In this document: positions 1 through 12,104 of the stretch, one piece after another | How the letters are laid out: every line of letters starts with the position of its first letter | How positions within the stretch are numbered: the stretch's first letter is position 1 | Assembly: GCA_003999685.1 (NCBI GenBank) | Contig: CP021228.1 | Span: 62,001-126,000 of the forward strand | Source of the DNA: Taiwanofungus camphoratus | Lineage: Eukaryota; Basidiomycota; Agaricomycetes; Polyporales; Taiwanofungaceae | DNA: 64,000 bases | Reading direction: 5' to 3' | Translations under genes and position numbers: made by a program | The notes under the pieces: model-generated | What the model was told of the DNA's origin: nothing | The model's database searches: none | The model's input: the letters and a program-made list of their open reading frames with translations, nothing else

Positions 1-30
1 TCTAAGAAGGCTTTTAATAAAAAATCGGCC

Positions 31-73
31 ACCATCAAACTGTAGAGAGGTCATTTCCGCACAGTTTGATGGT
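31..73. repeat. Perfect 13-bp inverted repeat (hairpin)
   Basis: ACCATCAAACTGT at 31-43 is exactly matched by its reverse complement at 61-73, with a 17-nt loop between. It may be a small hairpin or the terminal repeat of an element that runs off the window start. Nothing else recognisable was seen in 74-441. Confidence 0.6.
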
Positions 74-441
74 CACGGAATTTTGAGTTATGTGCTATGT
101 CTTTAGCCTATAGATTTTTTCGTATTTCTCTCTGCCAAATTGCTGTAAGCGTGACAGACAATGGTCACGTGATGTAGTCGAGGATGAGATAGGCATATCT
201 TATTGTACTCGAACTTTCTCCAGTGGAGCCCCGGAAAAATATATAAACCTAACGAGCGCTCTCACGCAACGCTCTCAAACGACAATATCTTTGAACAAAG
301 TGGGGCTCAATTTGAAGGATCAAAAGCTCCACTTTGAGTTCAAATCAGAGACCTAGGTCGCTGCAAATATGTACAATCTATTCTGACGTACTAAGACTTA
401 ACCAATTGATTCGTGTCCTCCTATGCACGAACAAGGACATA

Positions 442-1034
442 CGTTTTGACTTGCTAAACCACCGCTACTGTTCCGGGTAAAAGTCATGGCGAGGTTATTG
501 ACAGTTTAAAACATGTCAAGGCAATAACTCGGTCAGTGTTATTCACATGGTTTAAACAAGTTTTATACCAATCAAATAAAACCAAGAATATTCCTCTCTT
601 TCTGCAAATCCGCTGGCTGTAGGACACTGACATTGCTCACTGTGCGACGGTCCGTGGATTTAAGTTCTGTATAGGTTGCGCTGAACAGCCTTGAGCTGGT
701 CTGAGCCAGTAAAGGACCGGAAATCTGAGTAAATGGAAGTTGAAATGTTAACTATAGCCATGGCTATATGATTACTAGATGTGTGCAGATTTCATTATCA
801 GACATATAGCAACAGGTATCGAGCCATTCTCCCTTATTCAACTGCAAAAATGCGCATCCAGTAGGTCTTGCACAGGCACCTCGAGTTTTAAACACCTCAT
901 TTTCGGCCTTCAGTTTTTGACATGGTTTAAAACATGTTTTTAACTATGTCAGTAACTACCTTGTCAAAAACTAAGTAGTTTTACCCGGAACAGTAACCAC
1001 CGCCACGTTAATCTTAGTTTAGCATGTCAAAACG
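442..1034. mobile_element. MITE-like inverted-repeat element, apparently nested
   Basis: An inner pair of inverted repeats, CTGTTCCGGGTAAAA at 468-482 and its reverse complement at 979-993, is flanked on both sides by TA (466-467 and 994-995). This fits a 526-bp non-autonomous element with a Tc1/mariner-type TA target duplication. A second, outer arm pair lies at 442-459 and 1017-1034 (18 bp, one mismatch), so the inner element may sit inside an older inverted-repeat element. No transposase frame is present. The inner repeats and TA flanks are seen directly; the superfamily is inferred from the TA duplication only. Confidence 0.65.
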
Positions 1035-1038
1035 CTGT

Positions 1039-4000
1039 TCAGAGCTCTAACTTGATACGATGATAAAGTTCTGCCCCCTTCCGCATCTCTTCCGCGCTTT
1101 CAGGTGGCGCCATCTTACCATCCGGTCCAAAGGCCTGCACCCCAGAATACTCGAACGGCGGCACGGAACTAGGCACGCAGTTGGCAGCCTTGACACCGTA
1201 GTCGTTGTACGACCACGCATCGCCAGGTTTCTCAGGGGGTGAGAGTAGAATAGCGTTCATGGAGTCCATGGAGATGTCTTCGTCGAAGTAGTTAAGCGGA
1301 GTGAGGAGGAAGCTGTGCGCGCGATCAGATCAGTTCATAATGAGTCGAGGTGTCACATACCTCGAGGTGGCCACGTTCGTGCGTGTGTTCGGAGCGTCTT
1401 CTGCTTGCGGCTATGGAGACGGGGAATGTTACGATCTGTAACACAGGTAGGACAGAACTACTTACCAGATGGTGCATGCCGACGTTCACCCAAGCCACAA
1501 GGTCCTCCTGTGTGATGTTCTCGCCATCGAAGAATTTGTGGAAATCGACCATCGGTTCGCCAGGCAGATTCTGGTTCCACATACTGCTCGATGTGGGTTC
1601 GGTCTCCTTGCGGCGTGAAACTGCAAGGTTGTATCGCGCCCAGTTTGCATTATTCAACAGGCGCTTCGAACCCACGACAGTCTGTGAGGAACGGGTAAAC
1701 GAGTAATCACAATAGTGCAATTGAGCAAAATGCGTACATTGTGTACCGGCGAGTACCCAGGGTGGATGGCGTACCCTCGCGGGATGTTCCAATGATTGCG
1801 CTCCGCGGTGTTCACGATCGAATATCCTCCTTGGAAGTTGGTCGGGAACTTGAGTAGGGCAGAGTTCTCGTTGTCGATGTACGTGCGCGTGATCTTCTGC
1901 TGAATCACAGTGCTGCCCCAGTCATCCTCGAACCACGGCTGCGTGATCTCCTCCTGTGCCGTGCTAGTGAAGAGCAGTGAGTTTTGCAGACCTGCAACAT
2001 CAAGGTCCACCTGGAATGCCATTACTCATGTAAAGATCATACACGACGGCAGGACCGACGAACCTTGTAGTTGATGACGTGGTCGTGCAAAGACCCCACT
2101 ATAACGCGATTGAGACAAGTACGTACTGGAAATGGGCGACAAGACTTACTGGTCGTGTCACGAATCGCTGTCCCATATCCTTCTTGTGTAGCCTCCCAGA
2201 AGCCGCCCTGCAAATAGCCTGATGCCGACAGTCGAACCTCAATTGTACCGTCTAGATGGAAGATATAATCGAACTGCAGTCCGTAAGAGTTTGTCTCTAA
2301 TTGAAAACGGTTGACGACCTACCACTTATGTCGAGAACGGTAAAATGTAGGCATGAACGAGCGATAACCAACATCACAAGCACGGACACTTACGATAATC
2401 GTAGCTACCAAATACTCAAATATGAGCAGGAAAACTATCCCAGGACAGTAAGTGCACTTACTTGCCCACCGTCGAGATACTTCTGACAACAAGAACATAT
2501 CCTTTAACGGCACCGAACTCGCCTTCCTCATAGCCCATATGTCGCGTCAAAGGGCGAGCTGTGTCATGTTCAAACACGCAAATCGCGTGCTGGCGAGTAA
2601 TACTGCCTGCGAAGGAATGCGTTGTTGCTGGGAGGAAGATAGCCTCGTGTGGACAGTCATAGCCGGGAAGCATGTCGCGGACAGAACCGCCCTGTTGAGG
2701 CCAGTAAAAGCCGTAGCTATGAGGGGCAGGTCTTAAGACGAATAGTAAATAGGCTGCACCATGCCAAAGAATCGGTCGAGCCATGCCGTGGTAGATTGCA
2801 TGGGATCATTACCGGCTGTGAAGGGCAGAGAACTGAATTTGTAGTAAAAGGGTGGATGACATCATGTACGTACCGTATTGTGCGATCGCCTCTTGCGGCG
2901 CAAGCTAGATGTTGAACAGTCGTTCAGCACGACTTCAGATGGATTTCAAGAAACAGCATACCTCGTAGATCAATCTCTCTCCCCTGAATCTCACATCCCA
3001 CAGACTCAGGCCCATATCCCGGTCAAAGCCGAGATACATCCCCCAACCCATCCAGGTGACGTACTGCGTCGCTCGGTCAATCCGGAAGCGCAGACCTGCG
3101 AACGATACAGAACGTGGGCCAGGAAGATCATCAAGATCACGCGAGGGCACGTCAGGGCGCGTACGCGTCGTCCATGCGAGATCCGTCTGCTGATCCGGGC
3201 GCGCCGGGAGCCTCTTCAGGGTACCATTGTGAAAGGCCTCAAGGAATGACTCGGCTGAGGGGAACACTTGGTGATTGTACACGATCTGTCAGACATTCAG
3301 TTGTCAGCTACCCGAGTAAAACAGAGGAGAAACGTGAAGTGGACAGATGCACCTTTAGCAGCTCCCACTTGTCAGGGTCAGTCCCGCTCATGTCGATGTA
3401 GAGGAAGAAGCCGACAGGGTGCAGATATGTCCCCGGAACATTCCTGCGCCAGTTGATCCACGCGCGGCGGAAGGATCCATCGAAGCTGAGGGGACCCACA
3501 GCACCTGCAACAAGCGTATCGTTACGAAGACCGAGCGCGGCACCACCGAACAATTCCTGCACACCCCGTTTTCAGTCTCATCGGGGTGCTTCGCGAGATA
3601 GGACGAGGCGCACCTTGGTGACCTCAGCAAGCGGATGCATAACACGCAAGAGCAGCGGATTGATCTCTGCGAGGGTTACGTAGCCGCGCGCGTTATGTGG
3701 GATGAAGTCTCGATGATAGATCTCCGTCAGCGGGCGCATCGCCGTCCTCTCCCCGACTGGGATTGGCCCGACCAGATAATCTTGAACGTACGGCTCCTTC
3801 GCCGCTCCGTGGTGAAGCGTCACGCGAGCGTATCTCTCCGGAGGAGGGACAGAGTCTGGATCAGCAAGATAGGCAAGGGCATCTGCCTTGGCTGGGCGGA
3901 ACGCTGTGATGTGATAGATAAGGCTGTCTGAGAGGGCTGCCTGTGCGGCGGGGGTGAGGTTGAGCGCACGCTCAGGTGCGTTGAGCCAGTCCGAGATATC

Positions 4001-4306
4001 GACGGTCTCTGGAACGGTGAGAGATGCCCATGGATTGACAGGAGCTGGGGGAGTCGCAGGAGGCGGGAGACCTGACGCGCATTGCTTGAGAGGCTCGTTA
4101 CCTGTGAGATCAGTGAAAGTCGATGCAGGCTGATTGGAGGGCAAATGGCTAGGGCGGGAAGGGAAGACGTAGAACAAAGAAAAGACGGCCGTTCCCAGGA
4201 CGAACAAGGTGCCAACAACGATGCGCCCCGCTCGGAATGAGCGAGGTCTACGATCCAAGTCGGGCGAGGAGGGGTCGCCCTTAAGGAGCTGGTAACCGCC
4301 CACCAT
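1039..4306 (-). CDS. Copper amine oxidase (topaquinone-dependent), membrane-anchored
   Basis: Oxidises primary amines to aldehyde, ammonia and H2O2 using copper and topaquinone. Thirteen exons can be placed with consistent phases (847 aa): 3614-4306, 3353-3556, 2962-3285, 2874-2904, 2760-2815, 2462-2691, 2394-2404, 2150-2296, 2064-2098, 1738-2010, 1466-1681, 1361-1410 and 1039-1312, all read on the minus strand. A hydrophobic segment at about residues 29-48 after a basic stretch looks like an N-terminal signal anchor, so the enzyme is probably extracytoplasmic. The cofactor motif N-Y-D-Y is at 513-516, with Tyr514 the topaquinone precursor, and it is encoded by an 11-nt microexon. The copper-ligand pair is His570-Asp-His572 (LHDH), and a later His lies in the VGMHHL segment. 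The C-terminal block with NYFDED is typical of the family. The gene looks intact. Confidence 0.93.
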
Positions 4307-4375
4307 TGTAAAAGAGGAAATAGGCTCGACAATAATATGGGTGAGGTCGAACTTTACATCGCTATCTGGACATCA

Positions 4376-4383
4376 TTTATATA
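4376..4383 (-). promoter_or_regulatory. Candidate TATA box of the amine oxidase gene
   Basis: TATATAAA on the minus strand about 70 nt upstream of the ATG at 4306. Position and sequence fit a TATA element; there is no other evidence. Confidence 0.4.
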
Positions 4384-5079
4384 GAGCAGGTACCAAGCTA
4401 GGCAGCGGAATCTTCAAGGCTTAGTGCTTAGGCCTAGGCATGAGCGCTTAGATAACTTGCCGATCGTATACACGACGATGCTGCTGCGATCTGCAGATAG
4501 GCGACTTACTCCTCAAGCCGGGGGGAGTAAACGACAAAGAGAACATTTCATCCTACCACTCCCAAGTGCAATTGGCACCTAGAGTTAGGTAGCATCTTGG
4601 CAGCGCTGGCGACCGGGAAATAGACGGTACACCTCATCATGGTGACGGATTTCCGTATTGAATTTAGCTTACCCTCTACGTGTAGCTTGACTTCCATTGT
4701 GCGCACTGAGATTGTCAGGACAGTGGCGTAGATAAATGAGTCAACGGTTCCATTATCTATGCATCCTTCGCCAGTGCGAGCCGAGGGAATTGCCATGAAA
4801 GTGATATATATAATTACACCGGCCATCCGTACCAAACTGGTACTTACCCAATTCCAGTTGCGATACCATGACATCAGTCCTTCAGAGACGGTTTTCCAAG
4901 AGCATCGCCACGAGGTTGAGAAGAGCTCTTGTTTTCAATTGGAAGCGATACTGAACCAAGTAATTTTATTCGTATTAGCCAGAGTCCAGTGATGGACGTC
5001 TAACGGGAAATCATGTTTGTTAAAGCCATTTGATATATATACTAGCGGCAGTCGTCCAACTGTGAGCGCCAACATCACT
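4384..5079. other. Intergenic, nothing recognised
   Basis: Only short open frames with no family resemblance occur here. It separates the amine oxidase promoter from the 3' end of the secreted-protein locus. Confidence 0.5.
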
Positions 5080-5657
5080 TCAATCGACAATAAGGAATAT
5101 ATCCTTGACTTCCAAGACGATCCCGGGACCGGCCTGTACATCGTAAAGCACATCGGCACCAGATCACTGATTGATTCTGAAGAACCACTTACCTCTACAA
5201 GCGTCAAATGAGTAACACTGAGTGTAACTGTCTCCCCGCTGCCGTGGAAGGAAGGGACTTGGACAGTGAAATTCTGATGCGGCGGCTTGTGATCAGGGGG
5301 CGCGACGTTGTCGTACTGTGGGTCATAAGGGCCGCTGTACAGGATATCACCCAGGTTCTGTGAAATGTTGAACCCTGGGGCGCTACAGCTGTTGTTAGGG
5401 CACCCGGCCATCGCAATGACAACAGCGACTTCTATAGAACCGGTAAGAGAGTTCTGTGAAGTCAATCCAAGGACAACGAAATATACGTCAGTATGCCATC
5501 AAAGAAACTGCCGTAAAAAACATACAGGCCTGTCGACCTCCACCGTGATATTTTGGCCGGTGGAAATGGTAGACCCATTTGTTGGCGAAGCGATGTTGAT
5601 ACCTTAGCCAAAGCAAGCAGTAACGAGAGATGCAAGAATGACAAACGACTTCATCAT
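5080..5657 (-). pseudogene. Small secreted protein gene with an in-frame stop after the signal peptide
   Basis: Three exons with matching phases (5526-5657, 5193-5453, 5080-5133) would give 148 codons. The first codons encode a signal peptide (MMKSFVILASLVTACFG). The mature part carries N-glycosylation sequons and a short GINIASPTNG-type start, as in hypothetical secreted proteins of basidiomycetes. A TAA codon at 5604-5606 lies in frame exactly where signal-peptide cleavage is expected, so the reading frame is cut there. Everything downstream stays open and correctly spliced, which suggests a recent nonsense allele, a sequencing error or an unusual expression mode. Function is unknown; no catalytic motif is visible. 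Confidence 0.65.
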
Positions 5658-5736
5658 AGCGACATAAAAGGCAGTGATAAGGACGTTAGCTAATGGGGAG
5701 CTAGTTATTGGGTAACATTCGTCGAAGATCCTTATA

Positions 5737-5744
5737 CTTATATA
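5737..5744 (-). promoter_or_regulatory. Candidate TATA box of the secreted-protein locus
   Basis: TATATAAG on the minus strand about 80 nt upstream of the ATG at 5657. It suggests that the promoter of the locus is still recognisable. Confidence 0.35.
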
Positions 5745-6835
5745 CCAAATTTTCAGTAAGGCATCCGCAATGCCGACGGCCAAGAATCACCACACGAAGC
5801 ATGGGGGCATCGTCTGCCGTGAATTGTATTGTTTAGCTAGCGATAGGCCACAAAGATCAACTTGGAGGCACGGCGAATGCTGGCCACAGCTGAAAAGGAG
5901 AGTTACACAACCATCTGCATGCCCAGCGAGAACCACAACCATGCGGAGTCGTTTCATAGATGCGTAGATTATCATGCTTCTTGAAAATTGAAGCTGAAAC
6001 GCCGAAGGGTCGAGAATTGATATACGGGTAAACATGTGTTGAGGACTAATATCTGTCACGAGAACGAGCCTGTTGTTTCCCAAGAATGTCGTTTTGCTAC
6101 GAGGGTAAATTATCCTTGTGGTATAATCCAGCTCTCGCCGCAACCCATTAGCCTCGTGGTCCAGAAGACGCAGGTCTTCAAGATGAACCTTCCAGATGCC
6201 TGGTTTCGCAATGTGCTTGCAGTAACATCATGAACTCTCAGTCTTGATTCCTGAGCACAGGAAGTCAGTCGTAATGAATGTGTACATGTTGAAGAGGGCA
6301 GCATGGCATAATCGCTGGAAACGGAATTCACGACTTTCAAATATTATGATATTCAGGGGTCTACGCCACCTGAGACCGATCAATATGACTTCAAAAGAGC
6401 ATGACATCCCGAGCTGCAAATAAGGACTTGCCTTAGAGCCTACTTGGTACTCAGTGGAGACTTCTCCGAGCCTTTGGTAGGGAAAAAGGCAGCAACAGGT
6501 ACCCGAGCCCGTCTACATTGTTCTGCGAACAGCCGGACCTTGGCGACTCATAGCACTAGATCTACGACGTTCATGTCATCTTGTGAGCGCCCGAAGATTT
6601 TTTGGGTTTCAATTGGTCTTCAATTAGACAACGTCCATAGTGAAAATATTCGGACTTGAAAGAGAACAGAGCCCGAGTCGTTATTGGTCTGACGGTGATC
6701 ACGGTTCTAGTTGAGCCTGAAATGTCCAAATCTGGAAGGCGCTGAATAGGAACCGTCCCAGCACGAGGAGTCGGATATCATAGTCAAATCGAATACTAGC
6801 AGGAATCATCGGAAGACCTACTTACTGCAGTGAAG
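5745..6835. other. Intergenic, possible gene remnant not resolved
   Basis: Several short minus-strand frames (around 5787-6419) have plausible splice sites but give no coherent protein. I could not assign a family and leave it unannotated. Confidence 0.4.
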
Positions 6836-7832
6836 ATGGCGTCACACCGTATCATTTCATCAGCAAAAGAATCTCAAGGTGCAGAAACAAGCCGACAAGG
6901 TCTTTCTATAATCTCTGACCCATTTGATCCCCTTATCAAGCTGTGTAACGGTGATCCTGTAAGTATCTGAGTCCGCAGGTCCTAATGTCGCTTGAAAATA
7001 CATAGGCACTCATCCAAGCTCACTACATTCGTCACCGTAATGATCGAGTTGAACAGCAACTCTCAAAATTCCTCTCGTCAACTTTCACCGGCCTGGTCAC
7101 TGATCCCGTCCTTAACCGTCTCAGTGAACCAAATTATATCGACAACCGCCACGGTATCAACTTCTGTGCGCGACCACCTCTCAAAATCCGTCAACTTATT
7201 GCTTACATACAGAAACAACTGTTGAATACCGCCCCGAGTATGCATCTTATTAAATAAGTGTGCTCGTTTCCTGCGATGTATTGTGTACCCTTCCATTTGC
7301 TGTTATCTTCGAGTCTGCCATCTTAACACCACTGATTCCTACAACAGATATCTGGGTGGTACCTGAAACTTACCTTCATTTAACCGTCCTCGAAATTACA
7401 CATTCCCGCACTGCACCAGAGGTGGCTACGTTGCTCACACAATTGTCGTTCAAGATAGCAGAAATCACTGATTATACCTTGACACACCGTGCGCGGCTAC
7501 TGAAGCCCAAGCTTAGCTTTGATGCTAGTGGTGTGGCGTTATCCTTCGTTCCCGCTGCTGGAGAGTATTCACATGACGGTCGCACGTTGGAGGATGACAA
7601 GTACAGCTACCATCATCTGAGGCGTGACGTATACGTTCTTGCAGCGTCTACTGGATTACCTATCTTGTCTCGGTATTCGATTCCTTCCGCGCATGTGACT
7701 ATAGGGAGGTTTGTCATGAGGGGGGACCTAGAGACGCAAGGACAAGTCGACCAGGAGAAGGTGAGACGATGGGTTCAGAAGATTAAGGAAATAAATGAGT
7801 GGTTGGAAAGGGAGCACTGGCCTGCATACTGA
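6836..7832 (+). CDS. 2H phosphoesterase superfamily protein (RNA ligase / cyclic phosphodiesterase-like)
   Basis: Three exons (6836-6958, 7006-7237, 7348-7832) give 279 aa with correct phases. The protein carries the two hallmark H-x-T motifs of the 2H family: HLT at about residues 129-131 (in YLHLTVLEI) and HVT at 234-236 (in SAHVTIGRF). The two histidines form the catalytic pair that hydrolyses 2',3'-cyclic phosphates or related phosphodiesters. No signal peptide is seen, so it is probably intracellular. The ATG at 6836 begins an exon that splices cleanly into the rest. The natural substrate cannot be told from sequence; tRNA-splicing, U6-processing and small-molecule roles all occur in this superfamily. 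Confidence 0.85.
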
Positions 7833-8328
7833 GGGTTCAAGAGGCAGTGGAGAGTGGATTGTGGGTGAAGAAAGAGGGCTGGATTGCATGATGGGCACAG
7901 TGTGGTATGGTGGTGGTGAGGCTGTCAGAGTTGGGAAAGGTTTTTGAAAGAACGTAATCGGTGATACATACACCTATATTCGGGCCAGTCATAACATGAC
8001 GGTGTCGGTGAGTGATAGACCCTTCGAGAGAATTTAATTTGTGTAGGTTGACCGGCTTGATACTTACTACCAGAACTTATGCACTCATAGATGACACTTC
8101 GACATGACCTCAGGGTATCACGAAGACAGTTGCAAGGTACTCGCACATAATGGTGCGGGACCTTTTGATGGCAACTCGGACTTCGCCTCGCCTGGCTTTG
8201 GTTGCAATTGCTGAATAGACGACTCACTCTTGTGAATAGCTGCATTCGCAACGACGTGGTTCAGATGCTAACTTGGTGCAGATGGCCCGTTCAAATCGTC
8301 AAATAACTTCGCAGCGCCTAACTAAACC
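7833..8328. other. Convergent intergenic region, nothing recognised
   Basis: Lies between the 3' ends of the 2H phosphoesterase (+) and carboxylesterase (-) genes. No supported coding or repeat feature was seen. Confidence 0.5.
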
Positions 8329-10746
8329 CTAGTCTTGTCCAAAGACCAGGCCTAATTGACTCTGTATGAAGTCGCACTGTGCGACCCTATAGGGTTCGAT
8401 GGTCTCTATGGCGGTCGCATTGATGATAATCTCGTTATCACCTGTATAAGGAGGCCACTCCACCACTGCACCCTCATAATTCGGATTGCCCGTCCAAGCG
8501 AGCGATGTCCAACGCTTTATTACCTCTTGCGTGGTCGCAATTTGACTTGCCGTTAGGGGCTGATACAAGTTATCCGTCTCAGCGGTCGCAAATACCCAAT
8601 ACAGCTCGTCCGCGTGGCAGACCTGGCCGGGACATGTAAGTGGATTTGCTGTGATCGGTGAGTGGAGCCCGACGGCGAACTCGACTTTGTACGAGTTACC
8701 TGGGTTAGTGGTGTTCGTCTCTAATGATGCGAGATAGACCATGGGGCAGTGCAGGTACCAATCGGTAATGAGCCGCGCCAGAGTCAGGACCGTGCCAGAG
8801 ATGCCATCCTCGGATGGGGCGGTCGCATACGGATATAGATCCGTGGTATTAGCCACGGCCATGATCCGCTGTGCCTGCGTGGTATTGAACCAGATGTCCA
8901 GGTTGTCAGGGAAAGCAGATGCTGAGGCATTCGGTGGGATGGATGACGGGATGAAGAAGCAATACTCGCATGTATTTGTCGCCCAGATAGTGGGAACACG
9001 CGCATAGACGCCGTCCCTGATGCTGGAGGCGATATCGGTGAGAACAAGGTCTCCATCAATGACAATATCCCAGGAAATGTTCAAGTCGTAAGAAGCCTGC
9101 ACCAAGCCGGCGGCCGAAATCCCTCTAACACAGATAGCCATTGTTTCGTTGAAGACAGTGGACGAATTGGAAGCACACCCCACATATTTGGCTATCTGGA
9201 GCGAAGACTCTAAAGCGAGTGGTATAGACTTATACTCGTTACTGGTCAGCCAATCGGATTCTAGCACGGCCGCGCCTGGTAGGGGTAATTAATTTAGTGC
9301 CACACCACCGGTAGAATGGATTTCCTCACTGAAAAGCCCTTCAGTATAGATCGGATTGACTCCCAACAGGTATCTGACCATCCCACCACCTGCGGACTCG
9401 CCGAAAATGAGAACCCTTGTGGGCTTTGAAAGACACGATACCTTGATCAGTCTGACCGATCTCGGTGATACAAAGGCGCACACTCACATCTCCACCAAAA
9501 GACTCGATATTTTCCTGGACCCAATGTAAGGCGAGGAGTGCATCCTTCAAGCCCGCATTCGATGCATTGAACCAACCCAAAGTATTCAAACGGTAATTGA
9601 TGGTGACGAGAACAACTCCGCCATAAGAAACTAGGTTGGTACCATCGAATATGTTGGATATCGAATTGCCGACGTATCCGCTGCTCGTCTCGTTGAAGGG
9701 AATAGGTCCACTGTCACCGGTGCTTAGGGCACCTCCATGCACTGAAAAATTTCCGAAATATTAGCACACGAGCAAGTGTCCCACAAGTATATCTCATAGG
9801 AACACTGACTGAAGAACATTACAGGAAGCTTCGGTGCGCTTTCGTTTTGCACCGACCCAGTATTGACGACAGGAGAAAACACATTGACCTGAAGGCAGTC
9901 CTCGCCATAATAGTACAAATATCCGTTATCAGCATTTGGGGGCTGCATCCGCGTGAGTAAACGCGTACATAGGAATGTAGTGGACGATCTTACCTGGGCA
10001 CAAACAGGCCCATAAGCCAGAGCTGATCTCACGCTGTCCGGAGCTACTTGTAATGGAATAGGCGGCTGAAATCGCGCCTCTCCAGTGGGTGGCTCAGTAT
10101 ACTTGATACCCAGGAACCGAAAGCTAAACTTGTCGCGGTAGCCGGTGAGAATGCCAGCGGACGGGGTAGACAACTGGATTTGGCGGGACGTGTCGGCAGT
10201 GATGTTGGACCGCGTCAGAGGCGCAGAATTTGTGCAGAGTACGGGGTAGCGCTCAGTGGGGCTGACTGCTGAGCTTGCATTCGTCTGAGCATGCTCGTCC
10301 GTGTACTGGTAGCTCGGAGTGAAGACGGAGCAGCCACTGGCGTCTAAGTTTGCAGGAAAGGCTATATTAGTCAGCAATGTTTACGCACGAGTGCTAAACT
10401 CACCCTCGCTAGCAATCCATATCTGCTGCGAAGAGTCGAGTGCTGCACCATGCCTTTCCGACGTCAAGGCTATTGACAAATTTTGTGCTGTGAGACCGGT
10501 GCTGTCGGTGGGAGGAGGAAGCAAGGCTTCCTGAAGTTGAGCGCATGCCTCGTACGCCTGCGAACACGTCAAGCTGCTCTTCAGATACAGAGCGCTAGCG
10601 CGGTTCGTATTTGCTGAATTAAGGTCGTTGTTGGATACGATAACGACATCCGTGTCTGGATACGATCCAAGCGTGGCCACCAGTGGGACGGCTGTAAGAC
10701 AGACAAGGAAAGTGCAGAACTGGGCGAGCAAAGCTGCCTTGGCCAT
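8329..10746 (-). CDS. Secreted type-B carboxylesterase / lipase family protein
   Basis: Six exons with matching phases (10404-10746, 9994-10361, 9810-9942, 9488-9741, 9330-9423, 8329-9275) encode 712 aa. The N terminus is a signal peptide (MAKAALLAQFCTFLVCL...). About 165 residues of cysteine-containing N-terminal extension precede the alpha/beta-hydrolase core, which starts near FRFLGIKYTEPP. The nucleophile elbow GESAGG places the catalytic Ser at 376, and CHADEL supplies the catalytic His at about 618. The oxyanion-hole segment HGGAL and the FGGD block are present. Many N-x-S/T sequons fit secretion. The likely role is hydrolysis of esters outside the cell. The extension seems usual in basidiomycete members of this family. 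The gene looks intact. Confidence 0.9.
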
Positions 10747-10786
10747 CTTCGAGTCCTGTCGTACAGTTCCCCGACATATCTCCTCG

Positions 10787-10793
10787 TTTATAT
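10787..10793 (-). promoter_or_regulatory. Candidate TATA box of the carboxylesterase gene
   Basis: ATATAAA on the minus strand about 40 nt upstream of the ATG at 10746. Confidence 0.4.
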
Positions 10794-12104
10794 GTGTACT
10801 GCAGGGGACACCGAGATCTCACCCTTGACAAGGCAGCTGACAGTATAATCAACTCGACGGAGCACCGAGGTTAGCCTTCTTCCACACGTTCCCTCTCCAG
10901 ACAGCCGTTCGCCCGAGACGAAACTGGATCACCTGCCCAGCACCCGCATCGCTACAAACATAGGTTATGCCACCGAGCTGCCCGTTTAATCGCCTCATTC
11001 AAATCATACCTGCTCCCAGCTGGGCCGTGTTATTCTTGTGGCTCGAACATTTGACCTTGGTACAATCAGCTTCGCGATGGTTCGCTCATTTCAGCTTGAC
11101 TGTTGACTCGGTGCCTTGAAACTATACAGAGAAACAAATCATGTGGGCTATGTACATTCCAATATCGTTCCGTCTCGCAAAGCCATCTTCCAGTGGCTAT
11201 GGCATTGTGATCATTGACTTTGCATGGGCATTTCATCTCCTTGAAGCTATGCTTAGATGCTATCCCATCCAGCAACAGCATCAAAGATCCTTTTCAGCCA
11301 CATTTTTCTCTTCCCTTGCCTCATATACTGGAGGATCAAGGCTGTTTGTATTTGTGGCCATTGCGACAAGATGTGGGGATCCTATCTAACCCTCATAATG
11401 GCTGACATCACTGAATTGGCTGGTCCCTTCATGTATGGAATGGTGCATGTCATCATCAAGAAAAAGGATTTGCATTGGCTGAAACAGTATGAGGGAGAAA
11501 ACTACAAGTTGACCTGATACATAATGGTGATGGAGGGGAAAGAGAAGGATGGGTGGACATTTGTGTGAAATGAATATGTGCAAAGAAGCTTATACAAAGC
11601 CAATTTGAATACACCCTTTTGGAGAACTCTGCCAGATTAAAGAGCTGATGATCAATTGGCATTTTCTATGTGCCTTGTTGAACATGTTTTCTAGGCTATC
11701 TGAAATTTATGGTAATTTACAGGTAATTTACCTAGGTAAATTAGCCAGGCCTATTTCCCCGCGCCCTAACGTGCCGATCGCGTTTCGTCGAGGCCTGCGA
11801 CCATCGCCTGTCCGTCCTCGTCCTCGATGAACGGCTTTCCCTCGCGCATACACACCATCCACCCTCGGTCTCTATCATTGGCATAGCGTGGACAGACCCG
11901 CGAACCGCCCGCGCGTCCAGTCGATTTCTGGCCTGGTCCTAGTCCTCCGATAGCCCCGCCTGCGTGCAAACCGTTTGTCTCGAGGATCGGTCGGTCACTT
12001 GAGCTGGCGCGAGACGCGGCTCGGCCTCGCGCCATGTATTTTTATACATTTATACGCTCTTACAACTTCCGCTGCGTCCCCCGCCTACTCACCCGCGCCC
12101 GCAC
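10794..12104. other. Intergenic with an AT-richer island
   Basis: About 11,100-11,750 is visibly more AT-rich than the flanking genes and ends in a 20-bp palindrome, after which composition turns GC-rich. Short frames there match nothing I recognise. It could be an old insertion. Confidence 0.35.
11724..11743. repeat. 20-bp perfect palindrome
   Basis: TAATTTACCTAGGTAAATTA equals its own reverse complement. A related direct copy (GGTAATTTAC) lies just upstream at 11711-11720. It sits at the boundary of an AT-rich stretch and GC-rich DNA. Confidence 0.7.

Noticed and set aside
4548-4874. Minus-strand open frame downstream of the secreted-protein locus
   Set aside because: No domain, no signal peptide, no splice partner; likely chance.
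5787-6419. Possible membrane protein of the DUF6533 type on the minus strand
   Set aside because: Short blocks such as IIYPRSKTT resemble the family weakly, but no consistent exon chain or hydrophobic pattern could be built.
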